A stretch of DNA of 64,000 bases from Jacaranda mimosifolia (GCA_018894105.1 CM032128.1:14179001-14243000), one strand, 5' to 3'; positions 25,370-36,062 are shown, numbered from the stretch's first letter. Numbers and translations: made by a program. The notes: generated by a model from the sequence alone, not told the origin.

Positions 25370-25560
25370 TTGTCTGCATATAGAACATTTGCTGCAAGAA
25401 AATTGTTAAACTTAAGAAACATGGACGCATCCCTCATCATATGCCTGGAACATCTATTGTCCAAATACTACTTCTATTTTAGGGAATGTTCCTTGGCATG
25501 TACCTGAAAGAAGATTAGTTTGTTTTAGGTCCCCAAACTATGTTGGGTCCTTCACAGTTA
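25370..25560 (-). pseudogene. Sirevirus-like protease remnant with damaged active site
   Basis: On the minus strand a frame reads YLDNRCSRHMMRDASMFLKF (about 25470-25410). In Sireviruses this block is the protease active site with an Asp-Ser-Gly triad inside a CSRHM context. Here the triad is Asp-Asn-Arg. An AKEHSLK stretch with stops lies just upstream. Confidence 0.75.
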
Positions 25561-25859
25561 GTAGCAGATATTTTTCTCACCCAAGCAAACTTAGTACTAA
25601 TAAGTTTTTCATGAAATGCGCATACAATCCTCTTTTGTTGAACCTGACTGGTACCTTCGTTGGTTGCTTGCAATATTTCCTACATTTGTTGTTCTATAGT
25701 GTATGTACTACTCAGTTGTACTCTACTTTGGTGAGAGAACATGATAGAATATTTTTGGCCCTTGCATTTATTGAGACGGCCCTTTTATCATCACTAGTAA
25801 ATTCTTGTTGCTCATTTAGAACCATCTGTACTGTCAACTAATTTTATTGGAACCGTTAG

Positions 25860-26006
25860 CTCTTCACTAACCATGTCCCATAGATCAAAATCCAGGGTAA
25901 TTATATATTCTTGCATCTAGTTTTTCCATGTAGCATAATTAGAATCATCAAACAGTGGAAGCCGGTTGTGCGATTCTGTAAAGACATCAAAATTGTTAGT
26001 GGCCAT
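25860..26006 (-). pseudogene. Sirevirus-like gag N-terminus, truncated
   Basis: ATG at 26006 opens MATNNFDVFTESHNRLPLFD and continues DSNYATWKN, a stop, then MQEYIITLDFDLWDMVSEEL. This is the UBN2-type gag start of plant copia elements. Only about 60 residues are recognisable before the frame decays. The gap to the protease at 25560 is about 300 bp, far too short for a full gag, so most of gag was deleted. The 76-codon plus-strand ORF at 25611-25841 is unrelated to any domain I know. Confidence 0.75.
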
Positions 26007-26050
26007 ACGATCTTTTACTCAGTAGTTACACCACAATATAGAGAACCAAC

Positions 26051-26062
26051 GCTCTGATGCTA
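26051..26062 (-). other. Primer-binding site of the Sirevirus-like element (degenerate)
   Basis: On the minus strand TAGCATCAGAGC follows the 5' LTR after two bases. It is a diverged form of TGGTATCAGAGC, the initiator methionine tRNA site used by most plant copia elements; an intact form is found in element 2 at 58371-58383. Confidence 0.8.
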
Positions 26063-26064
26063 AT

Positions 26065-27349
26065 TGAGAGTGATTATAAGCCTAAGAGGGAGGAAGTGAA
26101 TTAGGCCTAAAGAATTTTAATGCAGCGAAAGATTATCACTCAAAAACTTTTTGGCCTTTCAAAATGCTTTAAATCTTTTGCAAAAAATAGTTTTAGTTAT
26201 TGACTAGGATTTATAAATACTAGTTAAACAACCGGTTAAACTAGTGATAAGAAAAGCAGTAAAAATAGAAGAAAATGGATACTGAAAGCTATGGAGGTTT
26301 GGCAAGCTAAGTACTCCTATAACTAAGATTTCACTTAGGATTTTAAACCTATCAAATCAATTAAGATATGAGAATAAGATAAGTACCAAAATTTGAAAAA
26401 ATGAAAGTTATGGATTAGAAATACCCTAGTAAGGTGAAAACTAGCTCTTCATAAAGAGATCAAACAAGAATCCCAAATGGGATAAAGCAGATTCCATAGT
26501 ACTTGAAAAACTATCTGCTTTGTGAATAGGCTTAGGGAAACTTTTGCTATTTTTACTTGCACAACCTTTGTGGACTAATGCACGAGTTGCTGCCACTGCG
26601 TACTGCAAGCTCTAGAGTCTCTATCCAGATCAGAACTTGGAATATTGCAGAAGATTCTAGACAACAGCGCTCTACTAGTTTCTTCACTTAGAGGTCCTTA
26701 AAGTAACTAAGTGCCAGTTTGTTCTTTTCACGGGGTCCCTTGAGAGCAGTTATGACTCTCATCTCTTTTCACCACTAGGTCCTTTGAGATATAAACCACC
26801 TTGTCCTCATCTCCCCAGGGTTCACCGAAGACAAGTTCCCCTTGACTTCTTCACCATAAGATCTCTCGAAAACACAAGTAGAGCAAGGAATTAGCAAACA
26901 CTTAAGAACAATGTGAATAAGCGTATCACACAACTCCTCAAAACACTCTTAAGATCTTTTTTCCACCTTAGTGATTCATACTTAATTGTTGCTGCATATT
27001 TTCTTGTTTATAAGCTCATATCCAACGGCTATAAATCCTTAATTAGGTAAGTGTCTATTGGAATCAAATAAGGAAATGACATTTTTTGATAAACATGCAT
27101 TAGTACCATAAATAGCGGATATATCAATGACTACAACATGAATGATTTCTTTCCTAAATCATAAAGATGTGAATCAGCTAGATTCTTCAAGAGATCTTTT
27201 AATTATGGAAAGTTAATCCCAGCTCATAGACAGATTCCAACAGATAATACGGAAAGATATTTATAGTTTAATTGCATGCTTTCGACACATAATTTTAGGA
27301 ATATGATTTTGTTATAATCAAAACAATGTAAATCATCAAGGGGTTAACA
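26065..27349 (-). repeat. 5' LTR of the Sirevirus-like element
   Basis: 1,285 bp. On the plus strand it begins TGAGAGTGATTATAAG and ends GGGGTTAACA. It carries a TTATAAAC-like stretch on the minus strand near 27005-27012, which may be the promoter TATA box. The primer-binding site lies on its left flank, marking it as the 5' LTR. Confidence 0.9.
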
Positions 27350-27354
27350 AATAT
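27350..27354. repeat. Target-site duplication AATAT, right copy
   Basis: Directly follows the right LTR end and matches 19010-19014. Confidence 0.9.
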
Positions 27355-28900
27355 ATATGTATTTGGAGTTAAAAAGTGATCAAATCAAATGAGTTAATGT
27401 TATATATTTGATAAAGCTCCCTTGCTGTTGTTAAGCTTCTATAATGCGATGGAATGAATTTTGTGGAGACTATCCCTATTGTACACATAATGGTTTAGTC
27501 TACTTTTCCAAATATTCCCATTTTTTTTTGTAGGTCAAAAGATGAGATACTATTTTATTTAAAGCTTGTAGGTAAGAACTTGCAAACTGAATTTCTTATA
27601 CACCTACCCAATTTGGTTTCCCGAAGTCCAATCTTCTCTGAGCTTTAATGTTAAAGAAAGTCATTTCTATACCTTTTTTATTTACTTGAGTTTGATGAGG
27701 ACATTGTGCAATTTATGTTTGGGGAGTGGAGGGATTTCTAAATTTTTTCCATATGATTACAAGGGTGTAGAGCACTAATTGCCTATAATATGTGCTTAAC
27801 TACAACACATTTTTTGAGCATGATATAGTTTACAACTTCTCTTATTTTGTCTAATTTCTTCTTTTTTTATGTTAAGTTTTTTTAATGTATGTTTATTGAG
27901 CTTTCTTGTGTAATATTTCTTGACTTTTGAGCTTATCATTTTAAGTTTTCATTGTTATGCCCCATATTCTTACCCTTGGGACTATATTGATGAGCATGTT
28001 GAGCATGGTTAGTTCTCTAGCTTTCTTTATGTCATGTGTTTTTTGTGTGTGTTTGTTCTTTTTTCCCCCTAGTACCATGTTGAGGTAGTTTAGGACATTT
28101 TTTGTCCATGATACATGTTGAAATAGATTTACTAGGTCCTGGGTGATTTTTCTGAATATTTGAACTTATAGCAGTAAGTGTTGGATTCTTACATCTTGTC
28201 TTGATCAAGTGTGGATACCCTTTTCATGAGCTAGTCTTGCACTTAGGAGAGTGCTGAGTCTTAGGTGAATGTGTGCTTCTGAAGGAAAAGTCTAGGGAAT
28301 GTCCACTAGAATTTACTTAAATCTAAACTGTGGCAAAATCCTAGGAAGTGATGTGATGGAAATAAATTTACGCCATCTTTCGATGGATTGAGCCTTTCAA
28401 GCCTATCCCATTTCAAGATTATCTATAATACCTATATTTGAGCATTATTGATGACTATTTCACTTGATTAGCTTCAAAAAGGCTTAGTATTTCATGATTA
28501 AACACTATTGTCTTGTCTCTATAGTGCTCATGCTGACATGAAAAAGATGTGAAGGATTTTATAAAAGAGGTATGCAAAAGAGGCTCTTGTGAAAATATTT
28601 AAAAAAATATTGAAATATAGAGTAAGAAACATAGAAAAGAAAGAAAGAAATACCATATAACTTATGTGGGAGAAAAAAAAGGAAAAGAGGCCTTTAATTA
28701 AAAAAATTAACTCATTTAAAAGAACACGCCGAACATGGAGTTGGAAAAACAAGTGAGAGAATAGAATGGAGAAGTGGATAAACACCATAAGGGAGTGGGC
28801 TCTCATGAAAATCACTAAAGAATGCTGAAGTTCATGAAGAAATGTTATAGCTATGCTTAAGCTACCCATCCATATTTCTACCAGTATGACCTAAGCCTAA
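27355..28900 (+). mobile_element. Ty3/gypsy remnant, right part (3' non-coding region)
   Basis: Continuation of the gypsy element beyond the nested insertion. Features typical of the 3' side of Athila/Tat elements are tttatgtttggggagtggag near 27712-27731 and, near 28600-28700, purine-rich aaagaaagaaa sequence. No protein domain is seen. The 113-codon minus-strand ORF at 28528-28869 is Phe/Leu-rich because it reads the complement of this purine-rich tract, so I reject it as a gene. Confidence 0.5.
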
Positions 28901-29099
28901 CGTTACAAGCTTAAAGATCCTATCGATTCCTTGACAACTATGACCTATATTAGTGAAGAGTACGATAATCTAGTATAAACTCAAAATAGTACACCCAAGC
29001 CTAGGTTACCCACTTGACTTCGTGTGAGACTTCTACACACACGAGATATCACACTTGTGACGAGTATTAGTGTAGAAGTCAAATAATAGTTGTGCTTCA

Positions 29100-30150
29100 T
29101 TTGATTATTTGATCAATTTATCATGCTTTTCAATGATATGGACTAATATGGAGCCATTCATGAATTAATTAAGCCATTCATTAATCAATCCAATAATTAA
29201 ATAAAGCTTCACCAAATTGACTGACTATTTAGGCTATTATATGTGACCCCTTAGGTTCCCTAATCAACTAGTCATGGGCCTGCAATGCTTATGATTGAAT
29301 ATATGAATAATTATTTTATAAACATTCCCATTAATCAAACACCTTTTATTAACCACTCAACAATTAGTCCTTATTAGTTCCAGAGCACTAGTACCTAATG
29401 GTCAATGTCTAGCAATAAACTCATTCTTAAGTTATTAATTCCCCCGTGACCTTATCTTTAAGGCCTCTTTCCTAAACTATCGCACACCTTGGCCAAAAAT
29501 TTTCTAGAATCAATTATCATATGATGTATAGGAGATTATACTATGGGTCAGCGAATCCCATATTGGTCCAGACAAGTCTCCATGCATAGGTAGCTCATAC
29601 CTTATGTAAGTTGAATGATCGTCTTCAACATCTCATAAAAAGCCTACAAGATACACCAAAGTATGAGGATCTATGCACAAGATATTTGATGGGACCTCAA
29701 GTCAAAAGACTAATTAATACACTATCATAAGCATGGAATCTCCAATGCTGATTTAAACTCGACTGGAATCCCAGCGAGATCGTTTAGTGAACTTGTTCTC
29801 CAACAAGTCCCAATGAGTCTACACTAGTGTCACACACCAATGCTCGTGAAACCAAGTATCGTCCAACTATTGGATCTTGTACCAAATGTGCAAGGCTTGA
29901 TGAATCTATATATGCTCAATGCCAAATTTTTTTATGACTTGGTACATTAAAAGATCATCAGGATAGAGGCATATTTTATAATCACCATCCTATATACAAC
30001 CAGCTCCATAGTCATGTGTGATATTAATGACTTCAACCAAGTGCAAAACATGCATAAGATGAAGATGGCCAATAATATAATACATTCATTTGAATAAGAG
30101 GTCAGCACAAGAGTAGTTTACTGATCAATCTTATTGCCTAGTCGGGTATC
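29100..30150 (-). repeat. Diverged copia LTR, probably a solo LTR or fragment
   Basis: Collinear with the LTR of elements 1 and 2 in minus orientation. Matching landmarks in order are atgtgaccccttaggtt, ggtcaatgtctagcaataaa, tagaatcaattatcatatga, gaacttgttctccaacaag, tgacttggtacattaaaaga, and cataagatgaagatggccaa. The end near 30150 (cttattgcctagtcgggta) corresponds to the LTR's U3 start. It is far more diverged than the two full elements, so it marks an older wave of the family. Exact ends and a target duplication are not visible. Confidence 0.75.
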
Positions 30151-30460
30151 TAAGAATGGCATAGTGATATTTGAGCGAATTGATTGTTGGCTAATCTAAA
30201 CATTCATTTTTTTGTTTTAGTTATGCTGCTTCAAATAAAAGTTTTTTTTATTATAAATTTATAGATTTTTATTTTTTTGTTGCTAGGAACCTTTTGTTGT
30301 TTTTCTTCTAGTTTGTTGGTTGTGATTACTGTTTTGAGTTTTTTTCCCCATTTTGGTATGTTTCAATTTTATTTTATTTTTTGTGGTTTCCTCCTTTTCT
30401 TGGGTTGATTTCTTAAACTAAGGAGTTGCTTAATTGGGAACTTTTGCGACTCTTTTTAAA
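30151..30460. other. T-rich sequence of unknown origin
   Basis: About 310 bp of poly-T-rich sequence between the diverged LTR and the resumption of the array. It probably belongs to the gypsy block. No domain or repeat assignment is possible. Confidence 0.4.
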
Positions 30461-31041
30461 GATGTTGCACTTGGTGTGTACAAAACATTATTATCAAAGT
30501 ATTTACCATATGGATAATATAAAATAATATCATAATATAACAATAACATCCATATGACATTTGTAAAACTAAATGAAAACTTGAAAGCGTTAGCTTTATT
30601 TGACCCCAAGTTCCATTGTACAATTGTTTTCAAATTCTTTTACATATGTTGTAATAGTATTTCATTCTATTCAACTAAACTAGGAAAAAGTAATTACTAA
30701 CACACGAAATCACAATGACGTATCATGTGATTTAAAATTGTTGGTAGCTGAAGCAAGAAGTAAACGATTGGTTCCTACTAAATTATTCATGTTACTTAAC
30801 AATTGACATGTAATGCTTGCAGCATAGGTTTTACTAGATTGAGTTTCCTATTTCATAAATTTATCCTAGTCAAAGAAGATAAATCTCCAAATAATCCTAG
30901 TTTCTCATTTATATTTACTATATTCTTAAACAAAGAGGAAATAACTGATGGATTCTTAACTGTGACCTACATTTAAAACTTTCCGCCAAATGTACCAGAA
31001 AAACAAGAGTTGAAGCCACCAATAAACAGACACTAGAAATA
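30461..31041 (+). repeat. Array unit tail resuming after the gypsy block
   Basis: Array sequence returns within the post-hairpin part of a unit (ataacaataacatccatatg near 30538, then ttttcaaattcttttacata near 30629) and runs to the next unit start. It may be the tail of U8 or of a lost neighbour. Non-coding. Confidence 0.7.
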
Positions 31042-31821
31042 TTGTTCTAAAGAGCAAAATCTTTGAAGAATAATATTGCAGTAAAGTGTTTTACATAGTT
31101 ACAACGTTAATCCTAATTTGAATCAGAATCCTCAAAACAACTCTTCTAAGCGATTAAAAGTCTAAAATTGCAGAAATGATTTCGGCCATCAATATTTCAT
31201 TGAAGCCATTTTCCGCAAAAAATGCCTACTTCATGGTAGAACAAAAATAAGTGGATATACTGTCCTACAACTCAGTCAGTTTAGAACTCTAAACAAACAA
31301 ATTCAGTTTGACCTATCATACAAAAACTTGAAAACGTACAATAATTGTCTCTTAAGAATAGGGCAATTTCAAAAACTGTGTTTGTGCCTGAATCAATCAT
31401 CCTATGAAGTAATGTGCTTCTAACTACCATCAGCTTCACCACTACAATGAGGAAGAATTTGATTTAAAATATTCAGACAAAGTAAGAAACAAACTTTGGC
31501 ACATGAAGTACACAAGCAACTGGTTTCAATGGAATTGCCCACCTTCTTTCGCAATTTAGATGCAATGCTCGCTCTACAAGCTAGGATTGAGTTTCTCTTT
31601 TTGTAAATACATGTGCACACAGAAGAAAAATCTAAATAATCCCATAAGAGAAAGGCTAGTCTTTTCATCTATGGTGACTATCTTATAAGAAAAGGGAAAA
31701 TAGTTGAAGAATGTTCAATGAATGAGCTATCTTAAAAACATTCCCCATGAAATGCACAAAAAGATAAAAAAAAAAAAAAAAAACAAATGTTGAAATCACA
31801 AGTAAACAACTATTGCAAATA
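31042..31821 (+). repeat. Array unit U9, internally deleted, probably type D
   Basis: Only 780 bp. The unit runs normally to accatcagcttcaccactac near 31439 and then jumps to aatgaggaagaa, which belongs about 1.2 kb further on in intact units. A short shared caac/actac stretch at the joint suggests microhomology-mediated loss. Type D is inferred mainly from its place before a type A unit. It includes a poly-A run at 31767-31783. Confidence 0.75.
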
Positions 31822-32159
31822 TTATTCCATCAAGCAAAATCATTGAGGAATACTATCGACTTATATGTTTCATAGAGTTACAATGTTGATCCTAATTTGA
31901 ATCCGAAGCCTCTCAACAACTCTTGTGACAAAATGCAGATAATTGAAGCTGCTAGCTGCAGTACTAATTTTGACCATCAACATACCGTTGAAGTCATTTC
32001 CACTAGAAATTCCTCCTCTATGTCAAGATAAAGATTGTCAGACTTGCTATCATGTAGTTTATTATGCCCCCCCAAAATATAAAGAAACAAATCTAGAATG
32101 ACCCTCTCTTCACGAACACATCATATAAGAACCAAAAACCTGAGGACATTGTCTCTTAG
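31822..32159 (+). repeat. Array unit U10, type A, 5' segment
   Basis: Starts ttattccatcaagcaaaatc and follows U0 closely (cctcctctatgtcaagataa, aaagaaacaaatct). It is interrupted near 32160 by the inverted-repeat element and resumes at 34731. Confidence 0.85.
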
Positions 32160-32214
32160 GTAAAATTGTAATTTTCATCTTATAATTTTGCTCGATTTAC
32201 TTTTTTGCCCCATA

Positions 32215-32312
32215 AGTTGTAGAATTACAATTTTAGTCCTATAAATATCAAAAAATTATCGTTTTAGTCATTTTTTTGTCGAAGATAGGAAAAGTCACTG
32301 GAAAAGCTGATG
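32215..32312 (+). repeat. Left terminal inverted repeat
   Basis: Matches the reverse complement of 34631-34730 with some mismatches; shared words include tacaattttagtcctataa and tatcaaaaaattatc. Confidence 0.8.
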
Positions 32313-32769
32313 TGGTTCTCGGGCGCGTAGTCATTTGGAGTTTTTACCTCGTTGACATAAATAAAAGCTGACTTGTGTAAGTGACAAAGCTAATTGAATT
32401 ATGTTATCATTTTTGTTGCTTAGTTAGCACATGACTTTGAATTTAAGAAATACAGACATATATTTATATGAATATATATTTATATATAATTTATAATTAT
32501 TTAGTAATTAAAAATAAAAAAATCCAATCTACCGTATGAAAATTGCTTTTTTGGTCCCATAGTCCAAATTTCATAATTTTTTAAAACACTTTGGGCCTTC
32601 CTTCCAATTTTTTATTAGAATTTGAATGAAAATAATTATTTAATTATGAAAAGCCCCATGAAGTTTTATCTATTTATGAAAAGAATATACCATTTGACCC
32701 TCACTACAAAAATTAAAATTAAATACTACAAAAACTCTCTAAAAAATATTTTAACATAATATTTATTTT

Positions 32770-32860
32770 TTTATATATGGATATATATACAAATCTATAT
32801 TATGCATATATACTTAAATACACACACACACACACACATATATACATATATTATATAAAC
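32770..32860. repeat. AT/CA microsatellite
   Basis: Alternating AT runs flank a perfect (CA)n run at about 32820-32838. Lies inside the inverted-repeat insert, next to the left G-rich block. The 61-codon ORF at 32777-32962 is low-complexity artefact. Confidence 0.9.
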
Positions 32861-32879
32861 CCCACCTCTATTCCCAACT

Positions 32880-33175
32880 TTGTACCCAAATCTTGGCGGT
32901 CGGCAATGCCTGGCCATAGCCATGCTGACTATGGGCATGGCCAGGGTTGGGGGAGGGGGTAGGGGCCGGTGTGGGGGGTGGGGGGGAAGAGGGGGTAGGG
33001 TGGGGTGGGGGCCTAACTAGGCCATGGCCAGCCGATTGTTGGTTGATGGGGGTTGAGGGGGAGGGGGGACTAGGCAGGTGGGGAGTGTGATGGGAGGGGG
33101 GGGGGGGGGGTCTGGGTGGTTTGCCTACTAGTGGCGGGGGGGAGGGGCGGCAAGGGGCGGGGGTTTGGAGAAAAG
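32880..33175 (+). repeat. G-rich block with strong G-quadruplex potential
   Basis: About 300 bp with dozens of G runs, the longest 15 bases at 33096-33110, in a window otherwise about two-thirds A+T. The plus strand carries the G runs. It begins with ggcggtcggcaatgcctggc, related to the second block at 34205-34420 in direct orientation. Confidence 0.85.
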
Positions 33176-34204
33176 GAAACCCTTTTTTCTTTTTTTCTTT
33201 GTTTTTAAATTTTTATTTATTTATTTTTAAGTAATTTATTAATCATTAAGTATTACTTTAACATTATTCAAAATAATTAATTTTTGTTTATTTAATTCAA
33301 TATAATTTAAATTATACTAAAATAATTAAAATCATCAAATTATGCATTTAAAATTAATAAAATTATTATATTATTTTAGACATACTTATTATTCTAATAT
33401 TATGGAGTGTATAATTTAAAATTGTAAAATTATATCTGTTAAAAGATTGATTTAATTTTTAATTTTTAATTTTCCATATTTTATTTGTAATTAATAAATA
33501 AATTCAATTCATTTGATTAAATTACTTTAGATACGTGTATGATTTAAATTTTTTATTTTTTTTAGTTCAATTTGATTTAAAAATTATTTAATATTTAAAA
33601 GTTTTTTTTTTAATAATAAAACATATTTAGATTTATTATGAATAATTTAAGCAATGTTAAAATTAGGCCCCAAAGATATGAAAAATATTACAAATATGCC
33701 CAAAGGCATTTTTGCCTAAAAAATAATGAGTTAAGTTATTCAAGATAATTTTGAATTTTCACATAAATTTTCGAATGATGTCAATAAATTTGTTAATGAA
33801 AGTTAACGGTTCTTCAAAAATTTCAAACAAGTCAAAATTAGGGAGTTACTGCAATTTTTTTTTGTGTTTTTATTGGAAATAAATCAAACCTTAGGGGTTT
33901 CTACGTAATTAATTAAAATAAAAATATTAAAAATATTAGTATTTAATGGAGTTTGTGGCATTTTCCATCAATTTTAATTGTCGTAGACCAAAAGTGTTAA
34001 GAAGTTATGAATTTTGGACTAAAAGTGTTTAATGCCATAAGCTTGGAACTAATAGTGCACACACAGTTAAACTTTGAGACCAAAAAGGCAGCTTTCCCTA
34101 ACAATATTATCTTAATTAAAATACTTAAAATAATTTAATTAAATATAAATTAAAAATAAATCAATTAAAAGTGAAAATAAAAGAAAAAAATAGGAGGAAA
34201 AAAA
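33176..34204. other. AT-rich interior of the inverted-repeat insert
   Basis: Very AT-rich, with no ORF above background. It contains the right half of a partial inner inverted repeat (about 33990-34097, with ttttggactaaaagtgttta) that faces 32530-32600. This could be a second element nested inside the first. Confidence 0.5.
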
Positions 34205-34420
34205 AAGGAATTCCACCCTAGCCAGCAACTAGCCAGGATAGATCTAGTTAGGCAGCCTCTAGCCATGGCCGGCCTGTTCTGGCGGTCGCCGAAAGCTCGG
34301 CAGGCAGCCATGGATATGGGCTAGCCCTGGCAACTTGGGTACCTAGGGGGGGGGGGGTAGGGTGGTAGTTTTGCGGTTCGGCAAGTAAGGGCAATCTGAC
34401 GATGGGGGTGTTGTGGAGCA
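34205..34420 (+). repeat. Second G/C-rich block
   Basis: Contains gccatggccggcctgttctg and ggcggtcgccgaaagctcgg, then a 12-base G run at 34346-34357. Same orientation and wording style as the left block, followed by an AT microsatellite at 34420-34560. Confidence 0.75.
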
Positions 34421-34565
34421 AGATATATATAAATATATATGTATATATGTGTATGTATATATATAAATATATATGTATGCATATATAATATTATATTTTT
34501 ATAAAAAATATTTACTTATATATTGATATATGTTCATATATATATATATGTGCATAATACATGTA
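34420..34565. repeat. AT-rich microsatellite
   Basis: Runs of (AT)n and atatgt/atgtat variants, similar in composition to the 32770-32860 tract on the other side of the insert. Confidence 0.85.
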
Positions 34566-34630
34566 TATATGTTAAAAAGGTTTTTGCCAACATGGAAAAA
34601 AATTCAAATTACCATGCTCCTGCCATGCCT

Positions 34631-34730
34631 CTTCAGCTTTTTCCGGTGACTTCTCCCGTCTCCGGCTGAAACATGATTAAAAATGATAATTTTTTGATAC
34701 TTATAGGATTAAAATTGTACTTTTGCAACT
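34631..34730 (-). repeat. Right terminal inverted repeat (outer end truncated)
   Basis: Reverse complement of 32215-32312. It stops at ttttgcaact, where array sequence attgtgcttctc resumes at once, so the outermost 55 bp seen on the left are absent. Confidence 0.8.
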
Positions 34731-35737
34731 ATTGTGCTTCTCAATACATCAACTCCTCCACCATAGCTTTTGTAGCCCTCTTTGAATCCCAAATCATTTA
34801 GACTTTTATGTAAACTAACTACCTTTCTTTTGTAACAAATGTCAATGTATTTTTGTAAGTACTTGTATATGAACATTTAGAAATATTAAATGTTTAAAGT
34901 TCATCCGATCTTTATTCCCTCGGTATATTTTGATAAATCCCCTTGAATGAACTAAACGATTCCATTGGTAAAAGTTTTTAAAAGTTTGTATTGTTTTATT
35001 AATTCTACTAAAAAATATGAAAAGGTGGTAGAATTGTCATGCATGTATGGATATTAAACAATTAAGTTTGACAACTTTTACATGTTATTGTATTAGAATG
35101 AGAGTCACATATTTTAAAGGTGTAAATATTTAGCATTGTGATTGTAATTTTGTGCGTAGGACTAGTCTAGACTTAGATTTTTTTGTTAAGTTATGCTTTC
35201 TTTCTTAATCTATATTCTTATATTTCCAATATAAGATTGAGATAGAGTAGATAAGGATATTGTTACAAAGTTTGAAATGGCATTCTTAAGTTTATAGGAT
35301 AGACTAGTAAATATAATACATATTGTTTTAAGTTTGAAAGTGTCAATCACGAGATATATAGTCCTTGTAATACGTGTCGAATGGCTTAGCATAATTATGT
35401 TTAATTTTCTAAAAGTTTGACGAAATTGAGATGAGAACAACTTTTATCTTTATACATGTAGCTATTGCATGAATAGAGACTTTTAGCTGGTAATGTGTAT
35501 ACCACACATTGCAAAGAAAATTGAAGCTTACAAATTCATGTCTCTGGTATGATGTCTTTGGAAATTAATATCGTGCAAAAATATAGGTCTAAAAAATCTT
35601 ATTGATACAATATCATGAATTCATATGTGATAATAAAATAATTGAATAGTTAAATCCAAACATTTTTGCAAAGTTACCCCATATTTTACATATTTATATC
35701 TATTGGAAAAGTACATGTGAACCGAATAATAAAAAAC

Positions 35738-35769
35738 CACGCATGGGATGCACGTGTATGCAAACTAGT
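35738..35769 (+). other. Best-preserved Helitron-like 3' end (hairpin plus CTAGT)
   Basis: An imperfect stem-loop (cacgcatgggatgcacgtgt) is followed 7 bases later by CTAGT at 35765-35769. This is the canonical terminal CTAG plus the T of an AT target. What follows, attatagattaa, resembles the unit 5' sequence, so the next element would start directly here. Confidence 0.6.
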
Positions 35770-36062
35770 ATTATAGATTAATTTCTTTAATGGCTAACAT
35801 AAACTGAAATGAGGAATATAACTATCCTTTGGACTTTTCAACTGAAATCGGAAAGAAGTACTTATTAGCACAACTAACTACAGTGAGCAATAATGAGTAT
35901 TTGTAGGGGAAATAGGAGAACCCTAGGAGCTAAATCATTCATCTTCCTTGACAATATAAATGCTATTCTCGTACCGCACGCTTCATAAGATTGAGTTTCT
36001 CTTTTTATAAATACATCTTGTTCAAAAGAGTTAAATCCAAATAATCCCATAATAAGAAGGCT

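Larger units (their letters stand above)
19015..27349 (-). mobile_element. Ty1/copia Sirevirus-like retrotransposon, complete but inactive
   Basis: Minus-strand element of 8,335 bp bounded by two LTRs and a perfect 5 bp target duplication. Reading right to left: LTR, degenerate primer-binding site, truncated gag, protease, integrase, reverse transcriptase, RNase H, then an extra ORF region, a polypurine tract and the second LTR. The protein wording (for example FVSIENQLADTFTKAL at the RNase H end) and an ORF after pol fit Sireviruses (SIRE/Maximus lineage). It is nested in the gypsy remnant, so it is younger than that element. LTRs differ by roughly 15% by eye, which suggests an old insertion. 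Confidence 0.9.
32160..34730. mobile_element. Non-autonomous DNA-transposon-like insert with terminal inverted repeats
   Basis: About 2.57 kb inserted in U10. Roughly 100 bp at 32215-32312 is the inverted complement of 34631-34730 (shared core: atcaaaaaattatc and gtcac-ggaaaaagct-type sequence). The left end extends 55 bp further out than the right, so the right terminus is truncated, and no target duplication can be assigned. The interior has no ORF of note: a second, partial inverted pair (about 32530-32600 and 33990-34097), AT/CA microsatellites and two G-rich blocks. Long inverted ends and non-coding interior suggest a Mutator-like non-autonomous element, but the family is not established. 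Confidence 0.65.

Noticed and set aside
19021..27349. Sirevirus-like LTR starting at TGATTATAAG (19021)
   Set aside because: With that start no target duplication exists. Starting at TAAGAG/TGAGAG gives a perfect AATAT duplication.
28528..28869. 113-codon minus ORF rich in Phe and Leu, membrane-protein-like
   Set aside because: It is the complement of a purine-rich gaaagaaaga tract, so hydrophobicity is a composition artefact.
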